Assembly (NCBI GenBank): GCA_020634375.1
Contig: JACKBX010000003.1
Span: 620,001-684,000 of the forward strand
DNA length: 64,000 bases
Direction of reading: 5' to 3'
Source of the DNA: Ardenticatenaceae bacterium
Lineage (GTDB): Bacteria; Chloroflexota; Anaerolineae; Promineifilales; Promineifilaceae
In this document: positions 33,642 to 42,818 of the stretch, piece by piece
How positions within the stretch are numbered: position 1 is the stretch's first letter
Layout of the letters: the number at the start of each line of letters is the position of its first letter
Program-made: the position numbers and the translations under genes
Notes under the pieces: model-generated
Told to the model about the DNA's origin: nothing
Databases searched by the model: none
The model's input: the letters and a program-made list of their open reading frames with translations, nothing else

Positions 33642-35317
33642 AATCCCCCCACCTGGTATACGGCCGTTGCCAACACCCAGGGTACAAGCAAAGTAATTAC
33701 CACCGACAGCGCAGCCCAACGCCAGCCAAATTCGGCAATTTGCGCACCAACAGTAGCAATACAGGGCACATAGAGAAGAACAAAAATCAAGAAAGCGAAG
33801 GCACTGAGAGGCGTAAATGATTGCCGCAAAGCATGGGTCAGTGCCGTATTGCCATCGTCTGCGGTATTAGGGAATAACATGATGCCGGGAGTCAACGTTT
33901 CCAGTAATTGCTTGCCTGCATCTAATGTTGCTGCACCAAATCCCACCACGATGTTACGCAAATCGGTCAGGGGATGAATGGGCACGGCCGTTTCTCCCCC
34001 ATCGTTCGCTTCACCCACATACACCTGCGCCAGCGTCGAAACCACCATCTCCTTTGCCAGCAGCCCCGTCAACAAGGCACCACTGGCTTGCCAATCTCCG
34101 AAGCCAGCCGGGGCCAGCGTTGGCGCAATGGCTCCGCTCACCTGTCCAAACAAACTCTCCTGTGGATTATCCACGCCCCAGGGAAAATTCAGCAGCAGCC
34201 AAAATATCACCGTGCCAATCAAAATAAACGACCCCGCCTTACGCACAAACGAGGCCGATTCTTCCCAGGTGTATGCCAGCACCCGTTTGGCCGCAGGCCA
34301 GCGATACGCGGGCATTTCCATCATCAAAATGCCCGCCGCCTCTCCTTTGAAAATAGTGCGCGAAAGCACCAGTCCAATCACGGCCGCCACCACAATACCA
34401 ATCAGGTACAGCGCCCAAATGACAAGGTTGCCATTGCGCGGGAAAAAGGCTAGCCCAAAAATGACGTACACTGGCAGCCGCGCCGAGCAGGACATGAAGG
34501 GAATGAGCAGCCCCGTGAGAATGCGGGCGCTTTTGCTTTCGATGGTGCGTGTGGCGTAAATGGCAGGCACGTTGCAGCCAAATCCCAAAATCATAGGCAC
34601 AAAGGAACGGCCGTGCAGCCCCAACTTACTCATACTGCGATCCATCACAAACGCCGCCCGCGCCAAATAACCGGTATCTTCCAAAATCGCCAGCGCCAGG
34701 TACATCACCAGCAATCCCGGCAAAAAGGTGAGCACGCCGCCCACCCCGGCAATCACGCCATCCGTCAGCAGGGAAATGAGCCAGACGGGGGCGTGCAGCC
34801 AGGTTAACAGTGCCACCGCCCAGTTGGTGATGGGGCTGCCAATCACGCTATCTACCCAATCCAGAAAAGGGGCAGAGACGTTTTGTACCAGACTAAATAC
34901 GACGTACATCAACGCCAAAAAGATGGGAATGCCCAACCAACGATTGGTAATAATGCGATCAATGCGGTCGGAGAAGCTCCACGTTGCTTGTGGCGCGGTC
35001 AAGACCTGGCCTACAAGCTGATGCACAAACTGGTAACGCTCGTCGGTGATGGCGAGGTCTACGCCATCGCCGTAGTGGGGCTGCAAACGTTGATGGCTGT
35101 CGGCAACGGCCGTTACCAACACCCCCTTCTCGTCTTCCCCCAACTCTGCCAGCAGCGTTTCGTCCCCCTCTAAAAGTTGAATGGCTAACCAGCGGGATGG
35201 GTAACGGCCGTTCACCCCTGCCAGCCCCGTCATCATCCCCGCCAGCCGTGTAATCTCCGCCTCCAAAAGCGGGCTATAGCTAATGGCAGTGGGGGCCGAA
35301 AATAGCACCTTGGGCAT
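33626..35317 (-). CDS. feoB: FeoB, membrane permease part (split gene)
   Basis: This 563-residue protein is the C-terminal part of the ferrous-iron transporter FeoB. The N-terminus resembles the helical linker region (SPLLEAEITRLA, SRWLAIQLLEGD). Gate and core motifs are present: GFGCNVPAIYATRTIES, PFMSCSARLPVYVI, and about eight to ten membrane helices. The start at 35317 has GAGAGG six bases upstream and overlaps the G-domain gene by 38 bases, so a coupled split gene is plausible. A one-base loss in a C run near 35293 would fuse the two frames, so a frameshift cannot be excluded. Confidence 0.88.
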   Translation of the reverse strand: MPKVLFSAPTAISYSPLLEAEITRLAGMMTGLAGVNGRYPSRWLAIQLLEGDETLLAELGEDEKGVLVTAVADSHQRLQPHYGDGVDLAITDERYQFVHQLVGQVLTAPQATWSFSDRIDRIITNRWLGIPIFLALMYVVFSLVQNVSAPFLDWVDSVIGSPITNWAVALLTWLHAPVWLISLLTDGVIAGVGGVLTFLPGLLVMYLALAILEDTGYLARAAFVMDRSMSKLGLHGRSFVPMILGFGCNVPAIYATRTIESKSARILTGLLIPFMSCSARLPVYVIFGLAFFPRNGNLVIWALYLIGIVVAAVIGLVLSRTIFKGEAAGILMMEMPAYRWPAAKRVLAYTWEESASFVRKAGSFILIGTVIFWLLLNFPWGVDNPQESLFGQVSGAIAPTLAPAGFGDWQASGALLTGLLAKEMVVSTLAQVYVGEANDGGETAVPIHPLTDLRNIVVGFGAATLDAGKQLLETLTPGIMLFPNTADDGNTALTHALRQSFTPLSAFAFLIFVLLYVPCIATVGAQIAEFGWRWAALSVVITLLVPWVLATAVYQVGGLVSGM

Positions 35318-35867
35318 GATTATCCTCTCTCGATTCCCCAGAAAACAAATCAGGTAGCGGCGACAAATGCTGCGCCATTTGGTACAACGCTTCGCGCAGC
35401 GCATCCAACCCCTCTTCCCGTGCCGCCGCTGTGGTGACAACCGGAACTCCACCCAACAAGTGTGCCAGCTTTTCCGCATCCACCTTGTATCCGCGCCGCG
35501 CTGCCAAATCCTGCATATTCAACACCAATAAAAGCTGCGCACCCGTCTCCATAATTTGGGCTGTCAAATACAAATTACGCTCCAGATTCGTGGCATCTAG
35601 CACATTGACGACAACATGCGGCTGTTCACGCACAATATAATCCCGCGCCACCTGCTCATCAGGCGAATAGGCGGATAAACTGTATGTGCCCGGCAAATCC
35701 AACACCTCAAAACGCACGCCCTGGTAAATAAACCAGCCACGCTTTTGGGCAACTGTCTTCCCCGGCCAATTACCCACATGCTGATTTTCCCCCGTGAGCG
35801 CATTAAAAAGGGTGCTTTTGCCCGTGTTGGGATTCCCAGCTAAAGCGATGCGAATTGTTGTAGTCAT
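35280..35867 (-). CDS. feoB: FeoB, G-protein domain (split gene)
   Basis: This 195-residue protein is the cytoplasmic GTPase domain of FeoB: G1 AGNPNTGKSTLFNALTG, G2 region GNWPGKTVAQKRG, G3 DLPGTYSLSAYSPDEQVA, G4 LNMQDLAARRG. It ends just after the G domain with a tail (about the last 15 residues) read in a different frame from the membrane part. Together with the gene starting at 35317 it makes a full FeoB. It lies 35 bases downstream of a glycosyltransferase gene. Confidence 0.9.
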   Translation of the reverse strand: MTTTIRIALAGNPNTGKSTLFNALTGENQHVGNWPGKTVAQKRGWFIYQGVRFEVLDLPGTYSLSAYSPDEQVARDYIVREQPHVVVNVLDATNLERNLYLTAQIMETGAQLLLVLNMQDLAARRGYKVDAEKLAHLLGGVPVVTTAAAREEGLDALREALYQMAQHLSPLPDLFSGESREDNHAQGAIFGPHCH

Positions 35868-35881
35868 AAACCCTCAAAGAA

Positions 35882-35919
35882 ATTGGAGATTTTGCCAATC
35901 TCTAATCTCTAATCTCCAC
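35882..35919. repeat. GGAGATT/AATCTCT repeat before feoB
   Basis: AATTGGAGATTTTGCC is followed by CAATCTCTAATCTCTAATCT. The family recurs at 49231-49260, 56240-56300 and 63966-63994. Confidence 0.75.
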
Positions 35920-38900
35920 ATCTGCCAACCACAAAATATCTTGCTCATTGGCAAAAATCTGGCGTTCAATTGTGGCGCTGTCATACAAACCAACCACCAA
36001 TTTGCCAGCCACTCCGGCAAATTCTGGGGGGACGGCAACACGATGCTTATCAAGTATTTGTTCGCCGGGCTGCCACGTGGTAGTGGGTCGTGTGCCAAAG
36101 GCAGGAATACCGTCATGTTGGGCAATCAGACGGCCGTCCTCACCTAGCACATGCACAAACACAGTATAAGACTGCGCCACCTCTGTTAAATCTTGCCACA
36201 ACAAACTCAGTTCCAGCGTTGCCCCAGGAGCAATGTGAATGGACGCATTTTGCTGCAAGGGCAGGGGTTGACCGTTAACCGTCAAATAGGCCCCGGCCAG
36301 CAGCATTTCTTCGTTTACAATCTCATTCAAAGGCAATATCACCTGCGCCGCATCATCACGCACGGGCCGGTATGCAGCAAGTGTGATGCGTTCGTAGGTC
36401 TGCTCACTCTCTAAAATCGCGTGATAATCTAACCAGTGAAAAGCCACGTCGTCCGGGTCCCAGGTGGAATTATGAACGGGTACAAACCACAAACGATCAT
36501 ACGTTTGCGCCAGAGCAATCAGATTTGCTTCTGCCTGTCCATCGCCATTTTGATAGGTGGCGGGCTGCATGTCATTGGGTGTGTCTAAATGGCGCAGGTA
36601 ATACGATAGGCTGGCATCTGGATAGTTGGGCACAATTACATCACCGGGCTGCACGGCCGTTTCCAATGCCGCAGCCACCTCTCTATAACCCAAATCGCGG
36701 TAAAAATTTGGATTGAAAAAGTAATTAGAAAGGCTCAAAGCGACTATCAATAAAACGGCCGTACCGAACCCAAGCGCCAGCCAACGATAGTAAGCAGCAC
36801 GTTTAGCCCAAAGGCTCCACAAACCCATTCCCACCAATGCCCACCAGGCTGGCGCAGCCACGCTAATATAGTAGGCATTAAACGTGTCCCGGCTGAAGCG
36901 CATGTAATAAATGCCTAACGCAGCGCCACCTAACCAGGCAAGAAGGAAAATGGCTAACGGCCGTTTCTCCTGCCACAAATAGCGCACGCCAAAAATCAAT
37001 AACACAACAAACCCCAACCACAGCCAACGTCCCACTTCTGGCGTGATCCCCGTGCCCACACTCAGTTCCACGCCCACATCTGTTAAATGATTCGCCAGAT
37101 TAGGCGTCGTTGGACGGCTAAAATGACCACCAATCGAAATGATGCCCGGCAAACTATAAGCCAACCAGGGCAAAAACAACAACGCCGCCGCCACACCGCC
37201 CAACGCCCAGCGCCACCACTGCCGCCGATATTCGGCGTGTGCCAACACATAAGCCCCATGCGCCAACAGTGCAAACAAGCCAAATGTATGCCCATACACC
37301 GTCAGCGCCGCAAACAGCGTGTACAAACCCCACCACCAACGCCCGCGCTGCAAAGCTGTCAGCAGTGCCAATGTCGCTGCCAAAGAAAAAACAATCGCCA
37401 GCGTGTATTGATTACGCAAATCCTGGCTTTGCCAGATAAGCGGCTGGGCAATAGCCATCAAACCGGCCAGCAGCACCCCAAAACGCGCATGAACCAGGCG
37501 GCGTCCGAGCTGATACGCCAGTGGCAAAGCCAACAAACCCGGAATCAGCGAAATCATGCGCATGGTAAATTCACTGTCTCCGGTCAATTGCATCCAACTA
37601 TGCAGCGACAAGTAATGCAAAGGTGAATGTGGGTTCCCTAATTCGCGCAGGGATGTGATGATGCGCCCTGCCGATTTCACCGCATATCCATAGCTAATAC
37701 CTTCATCCCCTCGCAGCTCTTGCTGCCCCAAACGAAACACTCGCAGCCCATAGCCAACAAAGGTCACACCCACCATCAAGCGTAAGTAAAGTTGAGTGGA
37801 TGATACAGCACCAGCAGACACTTTTCGTCGCAACCAGGCGGGGCTATGCGGCATAGGCAGTTGGGGAATGGTGAGTGAAGGGTAGGTAACGGCCGTCACC
37901 CGCACACCACGCCAACGCCAACGCCAGGCTACCATTATCGCCACCAGCAATGCCAGCAAAGAAATCGCTATACCCACAGGCACTGCCACGGGTTGAAAAC
38001 GCAGCGTCACAGAGTGGCTGCCCGCCGCCAATGACACCGCTTGCAAAGACACATCTGCCTGCTGTAATTCTGCTGCCTCCCCATCTACAAGCACCTGCCA
38101 GCCGGGATAATACCACTCGCTGATCACCAGGTACCCGGCAGCGGGTGTCTGTACATCCATATCCAGCCAGCCGGGACGCGGTGAGGTCACATGTACCTGC
38201 GGTGCATCTACGTTTGCGGGTGGGGTGACGGGTGTGGAAGGGATAGAAACGGCCGTATCTCCCATCAAAATCACCTGCGCCCGCGGATCAAAATCCGGGC
38301 TGCCCAATAACGACAACGCCTCATCCTCGTTAGCCACTGCCACTACCTCATACGTCATCCAGGCACGAGGATACGGCTCATTCACACGATAAACCATCCC
38401 TGAAACAGGGCGGTCTACAATGACGCCATCGCTAAACTCAAATTCCGGCGTCAAAATCTGATCAGTCAGCGGCACAGTGGAGACAACGTAAGCCACATTC
38501 ATCAACTGCCAGCGACGCGGGCGCGGCACACGTTCCATCTTTGCTAATGCTTGGGGCTTCAATGGGCTAATACCACTCACATCCTGCCACCCATACGCCT
38601 CGCCCACATTAGCCCAAAACGTACCCCGCGTATCCACCCGCATCGGGGTATCTTCTACCGGCACAGCCAAAAGTGTCTCCAACCAAGCCGGCCGCTGCCA
38701 ATACGCCGCCGGAGAAGCATCATACCGAGACATCCCCGAAGACAATCCCATGTACAAATCGCCTACCAGCAAAGCCACCAACAGAGTAGATTGTGCACGC
38801 GGCCAACGCTTACGCCACAACAACGCCATCACCAATACCGCCAGAACGAGCTGCCGCAAAAAAATACCCGGCCATTCTGGCTGAGGCCAGGCACGGGTAG

Positions 38901-40116
38901 CAACCAGCGTAACCAGCGTCAGCGCAAACAAACCAGCAATGATTACCCCCACGCGCCGCATGAGCCGCTGCTGCTGGCCCGCCTCCAATCGCAGCCAAAG
39001 GCCCAGGCCTTGTGCAGCCATCAATGCTGCGGCCAAACTCACCAACCCCATCAATCGCTCTTGCTGACGGAAGAAGGAAAATCCAGGGGCAAGGTGGTAA
39101 ATAAGTTGAAAGATAATGCCTGAATCTCCCAACGCTATCCAGGCTGCCACGCCCATAAAAATGCCCCAAAATGCAAGTTCGGCCGTCTGCCGCTTATCTA
39201 CACGACGCGCCAGCCAGGCAAATAGGGTTAACGCCAATCCAGCTACGCCCCAATATTCGGGCGACCACAGGCTTATGACCGCGGGAACCAATACCTGAAT
39301 ATTATGCAGCAGGGGCTGTCCCTTTGAGACGAAGGCATAATCAACATTGGCACGAGTGGTAAAGGGTTGGAAGCGCAGCACAGGCAGCCAGTAGGCTGTC
39401 GCCGTCGCAAGGCCGGTTAAAGCAATGATCACCCCAAATCCAAGTATGGGTTTCCAAGACCAACGTGCTTGTAAGGTAAGGAAAAGGTAGTAAGCAACGG
39501 CCGTATATACCACATGCAAAAACGTCTGGGGATGCCCAGCCATGGCACTTAAGGCCAGTGTCAATCCCGCACCCACAAACCAGGGCATAGCCCCCCCAGT
39601 TTCCCCTCGGCGCACACCCAGGCGAATACACAACAAAATGAGTGGCAGCCAGGTAATGCTCTCTAAAACAGCAAGCTGTAGCGTAGGATAAGAAACAAGA
39701 TACCCCCCCAACCCAAAGATTACGGAGGCCAATAGTCCAGCCAGGCGACTGCGCGTCAGATCATATGCCAGGGCATAGGTAAAGGCGCCAGTCAACCAGA
39801 TATGCAGCAGGGCTTCGAGTTCCAAAGCATACAGAGGAAAGCCCCAGGGCGCAGCAGCAAAAATGGTTATCCAGCGGGGGAGGTAGAAAACGGCCGTTTG
39901 CGGATCCGCCACAAAAGGAACCCCAACATAACTATGCGGCGACCAAAGTGGTAAACGCCCCTGCAACATCTCACGAGCCTGAAATGTAGCAAATGCATGA
40001 AACTGTTCAGTAAAATCACTGGTAGGGAATCGCTGCCATCCACCTAAAATTGGCAAAAAAAACAGAATCCAAAATGTAGTCCAGGCGAGCAAAGGCCAGA
40101 GATGGTTTCTTTTCAT
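35902..40116 (-). CDS. Fused YfhO-like and GT39-like membrane glycosyltransferase
   Basis: This 1404-residue protein joins two multi-spanning units. The first (about 1-745) resembles YfhO-type proteins, with PTSDFTEQFHAFATFQAREM near the start, LPLWSPHSYVGVPF, and a soluble part ending in SEWYYPGWQVLVDG. The second (about 775-1220) resembles GT39/PMT-like enzymes, with RGDEGISYGYAVKSAG and GNPHSPLHYLSLHSW. A C-terminal beta-rich domain (about 1255-1404) resembles the end of the protein at 6871-8760. Both units probably act on lipid-linked sugars at the cell surface. The gene sits inside the feo locus between feoA and feoB. ATG at 40116 was chosen over TTG at 40119; the ribosome-binding site is weak. 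Confidence 0.8.
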   Translation of the reverse strand: MKRNHLWPLLAWTTFWILFFLPILGGWQRFPTSDFTEQFHAFATFQAREMLQGRLPLWSPHSYVGVPFVADPQTAVFYLPRWITIFAAAPWGFPLYALELEALLHIWLTGAFTYALAYDLTRSRLAGLLASVIFGLGGYLVSYPTLQLAVLESITWLPLILLCIRLGVRRGETGGAMPWFVGAGLTLALSAMAGHPQTFLHVVYTAVAYYLFLTLQARWSWKPILGFGVIIALTGLATATAYWLPVLRFQPFTTRANVDYAFVSKGQPLLHNIQVLVPAVISLWSPEYWGVAGLALTLFAWLARRVDKRQTAELAFWGIFMGVAAWIALGDSGIIFQLIYHLAPGFSFFRQQERLMGLVSLAAALMAAQGLGLWLRLEAGQQQRLMRRVGVIIAGLFALTLVTLVATRAWPQPEWPGIFLRQLVLAVLVMALLWRKRWPRAQSTLLVALLVGDLYMGLSSGMSRYDASPAAYWQRPAWLETLLAVPVEDTPMRVDTRGTFWANVGEAYGWQDVSGISPLKPQALAKMERVPRPRRWQLMNVAYVVSTVPLTDQILTPEFEFSDGVIVDRPVSGMVYRVNEPYPRAWMTYEVVAVANEDEALSLLGSPDFDPRAQVILMGDTAVSIPSTPVTPPANVDAPQVHVTSPRPGWLDMDVQTPAAGYLVISEWYYPGWQVLVDGEAAELQQADVSLQAVSLAAGSHSVTLRFQPVAVPVGIAISLLALLVAIMVAWRWRWRGVRVTAVTYPSLTIPQLPMPHSPAWLRRKVSAGAVSSTQLYLRLMVGVTFVGYGLRVFRLGQQELRGDEGISYGYAVKSAGRIITSLRELGNPHSPLHYLSLHSWMQLTGDSEFTMRMISLIPGLLALPLAYQLGRRLVHARFGVLLAGLMAIAQPLIWQSQDLRNQYTLAIVFSLAATLALLTALQRGRWWWGLYTLFAALTVYGHTFGLFALLAHGAYVLAHAEYRRQWWRWALGGVAAALLFLPWLAYSLPGIISIGGHFSRPTTPNLANHLTDVGVELSVGTGITPEVGRWLWLGFVVLLIFGVRYLWQEKRPLAIFLLAWLGGAALGIYYMRFSRDTFNAYYISVAAPAWWALVGMGLWSLWAKRAAYYRWLALGFGTAVLLIVALSLSNYFFNPNFYRDLGYREVAAALETAVQPGDVIVPNYPDASLSYYLRHLDTPNDMQPATYQNGDGQAEANLIALAQTYDRLWFVPVHNSTWDPDDVAFHWLDYHAILESEQTYERITLAAYRPVRDDAAQVILPLNEIVNEEMLLAGAYLTVNGQPLPLQQNASIHIAPGATLELSLLWQDLTEVAQSYTVFVHVLGEDGRLIAQHDGIPAFGTRPTTTWQPGEQILDKHRVAVPPEFAGVAGKLVVGLYDSATIERQIFANEQDILWLADVEIRD

Positions 40117-40171
40117 CAAAGCAACTCTTAACAGAATTTAGAACCGAAGTTTAGAAAAGATAGGCAACCTT

Positions 40172-40438
40172 CTAATCCCCACGCCCCCATTCCACTTGCA
40201 GTTTACTGGCAATGCCTCGACCTAAAGCGATGCGTGAATCACGCACAGAAATGAGCAGCGGGCCACCCGCATCTTGCACAATGCGCAGGCACACACCCGG
40301 CGTCAACCCCAATTCCGCCAGACGATGCGCCAACCGCCGCCCTCCGCATAATTTGCATAAGCGCACATCTTGCCCAATGGGAGCCATAGTCAACGGGCAT
40401 AACCCGTCTGTAGAAGTAGAAGTCAGGTTTTTACTCAT
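40172..40438 (-). CDS. feoA: FeoA-like SH3-type protein
   Basis: This 88-residue protein has the FeoA fold pattern: MAPIGQDVRLCKLCGGRRLA, HRLAELGLTPGVCLRIVQ and RIALGRGIASKLQVEW. FeoA binds FeoB and is needed for ferrous iron uptake. The ATG at 40438 lies inside the end of the DtxR-family gene (eight-base overlap), so the two are coupled. A longer frame upstream would overlap that gene further and was rejected. Extra Cys residues (CPL, CKLC) could bind metal. Confidence 0.88.
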   Translation of the reverse strand: MSKNLTSTSTDGLCPLTMAPIGQDVRLCKLCGGRRLAHRLAELGLTPGVCLRIVQDAGGPLLISVRDSRIALGRGIASKLQVEWGRGD

Positions 40439-41102
40439 CTGTACGTATTCCATAAATATGGGCCGCGATTTCCCGGCCCAACGCATGAGTCTGATCGCCA
40501 ATTTGCATCATCAGGGGGCCATTAAAGGGAGCCACCTCTGTAAATGTCACCGGTTGGCCTGGCTCAATATGCCGCGCCGCCAAATAGTCCAATAGCAAAA
40601 TACTCTCCGGGTGAATACGTGTAATGGTACCTCGGTCGCCCGGTTTCCACTCATTCAAGGGCTGGTCTACGAGGGCGGGCACAATCCACTCGGCATCAGG
40701 AATAGGGTTGCCATGTGGGCAAGTCGGCGGATTGTCCAAAAAAACGGCCAGCGCTTCCGTTACTTCGTCGGCAGTGGCATGTTCTAGCTGGCAGGCAAAA
40801 TCATGCACTTGCTGCCAGGGCAACCCCAAATGGTCAGTTAAAAAGCACTCCCAAAGACGATGACGACGGATGATTCGACAGGCGCGACGGTCACCATCAT
40901 CGGTCAAGGCAACGCCTTTGTATGGTGTATGGTCCAACAATCCTTGTTCACGCAAGCGATGCACCATCTCGGTGGCGGAAACGGTGGAAACACCCAGCCG
41001 CTCTGCCAACGCGGAAATGGGAACCAAGCCGTCATCTTCGGCCAGTTCGCTGATGGTTTTGAGGTACATTTCTATGCTTTCGTTAAAGGATTCGTGTTTC
41101 AT
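40431..41102 (-). CDS. DtxR/MntR-family metal-dependent repressor
   Basis: This 223-residue protein has an N-terminal winged helix (about 8-65, ISALAERLGVSTVSATEMV), a dimerisation and metal-binding domain (about 66-140, RRHRLWECFLTDHLGL, HATADEVTEAL) and a C-terminal SH3/FeoA-like domain (about 150-223). It should repress metal uptake genes when loaded with Fe(II) or Mn(II). It is the first gene of the feo locus, overlaps feoA, and probably controls its own promoter through the palindrome at 41112-41126. Confidence 0.93.
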   Translation of the reverse strand: MKHESFNESIEMYLKTISELAEDDGLVPISALAERLGVSTVSATEMVHRLREQGLLDHTPYKGVALTDDGDRRACRIIRRHRLWECFLTDHLGLPWQQVHDFACQLEHATADEVTEALAVFLDNPPTCPHGNPIPDAEWIVPALVDQPLNEWKPGDRGTITRIHPESILLLDYLAARHIEPGQPVTFTEVAPFNGPLMMQIGDQTHALGREIAAHIYGIRTDE

Positions 41103-41111
41103 ACTCAGAGT

Positions 41112-41126
41112 TTAAGGTTAACCTAA
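41112..41126 (-). promoter_or_regulatory. Probable DtxR-family operator
   Basis: TTAAGGTTAACCTAA contains a perfect 10-bp palindrome AGGTTAACCT. It resembles the half-sites of DtxR/IdeR boxes (TTAGGTTA and its inverse) but lacks their central spacer. It lies 10 bases upstream of the repressor start codon, where binding would block transcription. Confidence 0.55.
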
Positions 41127-41157
41127 GATTTTATTATTAAGAATAGCCCTATGATAC

Positions 41158-41196
41158 AAAAAGGGCTGACCTATCGCAATGATATTTGTCAGCCCT
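41158..41196 (-). terminator. Intrinsic terminator after lysC
   Basis: Read on the minus strand, AGGGCTGAC pairs with GTCAGCCCT and is followed by a run of five T. It separates lysC from the DtxR-family gene. Confidence 0.75.
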
Positions 41197-41200
41197 AACT

Positions 41201-41214
41201 ATGACAATTGTCAT
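41201..41214. repeat. ATGACAATTGTCAT perfect palindrome
   Basis: A 14-bp perfect palindrome between the lysC stop and its terminator, in the region upstream of the metal regulator. It could be an operator, but it lies more than 95 bases from the start codon. Confidence 0.4.
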
Positions 41215-41241
41215 GTAGAGGAGGTGTGATTTGCTCCTCTT

Positions 41242-42651
41242 CTACGCAATGAGCGCGTGGATTTCGGAAACGGCCGTTCCCGTATCATCTCCCCCCACCA
41301 CCATACTAATACTACACTCCGATGAGCCTTGAGCAATAGCTATAATATTTGTTTCCTGCGCACCCAACACCGTAAAAATACGTCCGGCAATGCCGGGCGT
41401 ACCACGCATTCCTGCACCTACAACCGTCACAATTGAGACATCATGCTGTGCCCAAATGCGGTCAATATCCTGCCGCTGCAACTCCTTGGCAAACTCCCGT
41501 TCCAGTGCCTGAATCACCTGCTCCGTTGATTCATCCGGCGTGGCAAAGCAGATGGATTGCTCTGACGACGCCTGGCTAATCAGCAACACACTCACATCCT
41601 CATGCGCCACCGCGCCAAAAGTGCGGGCGGCAATGCCGGGCACACCCATCATGCCCTTGCCCTCCACCGTAATCAGGCTCAGGTGTTTGATGGCCGTGAC
41701 CGCTTTGATACCGCCCTTACCATTGCCATCATCGGGCACAATCACCGTGCCGGAGTGCGCCGGGTTGAAGGTATTTTTGATGCGCAGGGGGATGTCGTTT
41801 TCGATGCACGGCCGTATCGTTTTCGGATGCAGCACCTTCGCCCCATAATACGCCAGTTCCGACACCTCGCGGTAAGTCAGAACAGGAATAGAGCGGGCAT
41901 TCTGCACCAAACGCGGATCCGTCGTCATCACGCCATCCACATCCGTCCAAATCCACACCTCATCCGCTTGCAGCGCCTGCCCCAAAATAGCTGCACTGTA
42001 ATCAGAACCACCGCGTCCCAACGTCGTCGTAATCCCCTGCTCCGTCGCCGCAATAAAACCTGTGATGATGGGGATTGCCCCCTTATCCAACAACGGCTGT
42101 ACCCGCACTCGTGTTTTTGACTTCGTGCGCGGCAGCGAGGGCATCGCTGCCTGAAAGTTATTATCCGTTACAATCAATTCCGTCGCGTCAACAGCTTCGG
42201 CGGCAAAACCGATCTGGCGCAAATAAGCAGCCAAAATGCGCACGCTCATCTGCTCGCCCATGCCGCTGATGGCATCCAACGCACGCGGTGTTAGCTCACC
42301 CAACACGCGTACCGCCTGGCACAAATCTTCAAAGCGGCTGATAAATTGCCCATTTTCGCCCATTATCTGCTGCCGCTCCCCCTCTGGGATCAGCAAGCCA
42401 TCAATTGCTTCAAAATGCACCTGGCGCAGTTCATCCGCCACGCGCTTATACGTTTCGCCATCGCCCGCCGCCGCTGAATATGCGCCGCGTAGCAGCAGGT
42501 CGGTCACTTTCACTGGCTTCGACCCCATTGCCGAGGCCACCACGACCACGCTGCCCCACTCTTTTTGCGCTTGTTGAATGAGAACGGCCGTTTCCCGCAT
42601 CGCTTGTGCGCTCCCTACAGACGTTCCACCAAATTTCATGACTAATGTCAT
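41242..42651 (-). CDS. lysC: Aspartate kinase
   Basis: This 469-residue enzyme phosphorylates aspartate, the first step to lysine, threonine and methionine. The kinase domain begins with VMKFGGTSVGSAQAM and contains LGRGGSDYSAA and DVDGVMTTDPR. Two ACT domains follow (about 315-390 and 395-469, with VVGAGMRGTPGIAGRIF), so feedback inhibition by an amino acid is expected. The start at 42651 has AGGAG upstream. Length matches monofunctional ACT-containing aspartokinases. It is bounded by terminators and appears to be a single-gene unit. Confidence 0.96.
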   Translation of the reverse strand: MTLVMKFGGTSVGSAQAMRETAVLIQQAQKEWGSVVVVASAMGSKPVKVTDLLLRGAYSAAAGDGETYKRVADELRQVHFEAIDGLLIPEGERQQIMGENGQFISRFEDLCQAVRVLGELTPRALDAISGMGEQMSVRILAAYLRQIGFAAEAVDATELIVTDNNFQAAMPSLPRTKSKTRVRVQPLLDKGAIPIITGFIAATEQGITTTLGRGGSDYSAAILGQALQADEVWIWTDVDGVMTTDPRLVQNARSIPVLTYREVSELAYYGAKVLHPKTIRPCIENDIPLRIKNTFNPAHSGTVIVPDDGNGKGGIKAVTAIKHLSLITVEGKGMMGVPGIAARTFGAVAHEDVSVLLISQASSEQSICFATPDESTEQVIQALEREFAKELQRQDIDRIWAQHDVSIVTVVGAGMRGTPGIAGRIFTVLGAQETNIIAIAQGSSECSISMVVGGDDTGTAVSEIHALIA

Positions 42652-42750
42652 CACATCTTCTCCTGTACTCCGTTATCCGTAAACCGTATTCCGAAAACGA
42701 TTCACGGGTTCGGGGGAGAAGTATAGCGAGCATCCGCTTTCTGCCAAATG

Positions 42751-42789
42751 AAAAAGCGGGAGAAACCTGCTAAAGAAGTTTCTCCCGCT
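42751..42789 (-). terminator. Intrinsic terminator after the giant gene
   Basis: Read on the minus strand, AGCGGGAGAAAC (12-bp stem, 42778-42789 with 42755-42766) is followed by five T. It lies 30 bases after the stop of the 4068-residue gene. Confidence 0.85.
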
Positions 42790-42818
42790 CGTTCCATGCC
42801 ATCTGTGTCAAACAAAGA

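Noticed and set aside
40439..40501. Longer start for feoA
   Set aside because: It would overlap the regulator gene by more than 60 bases without a better ribosome-binding site, and the added residues do not fit the FeoA family.
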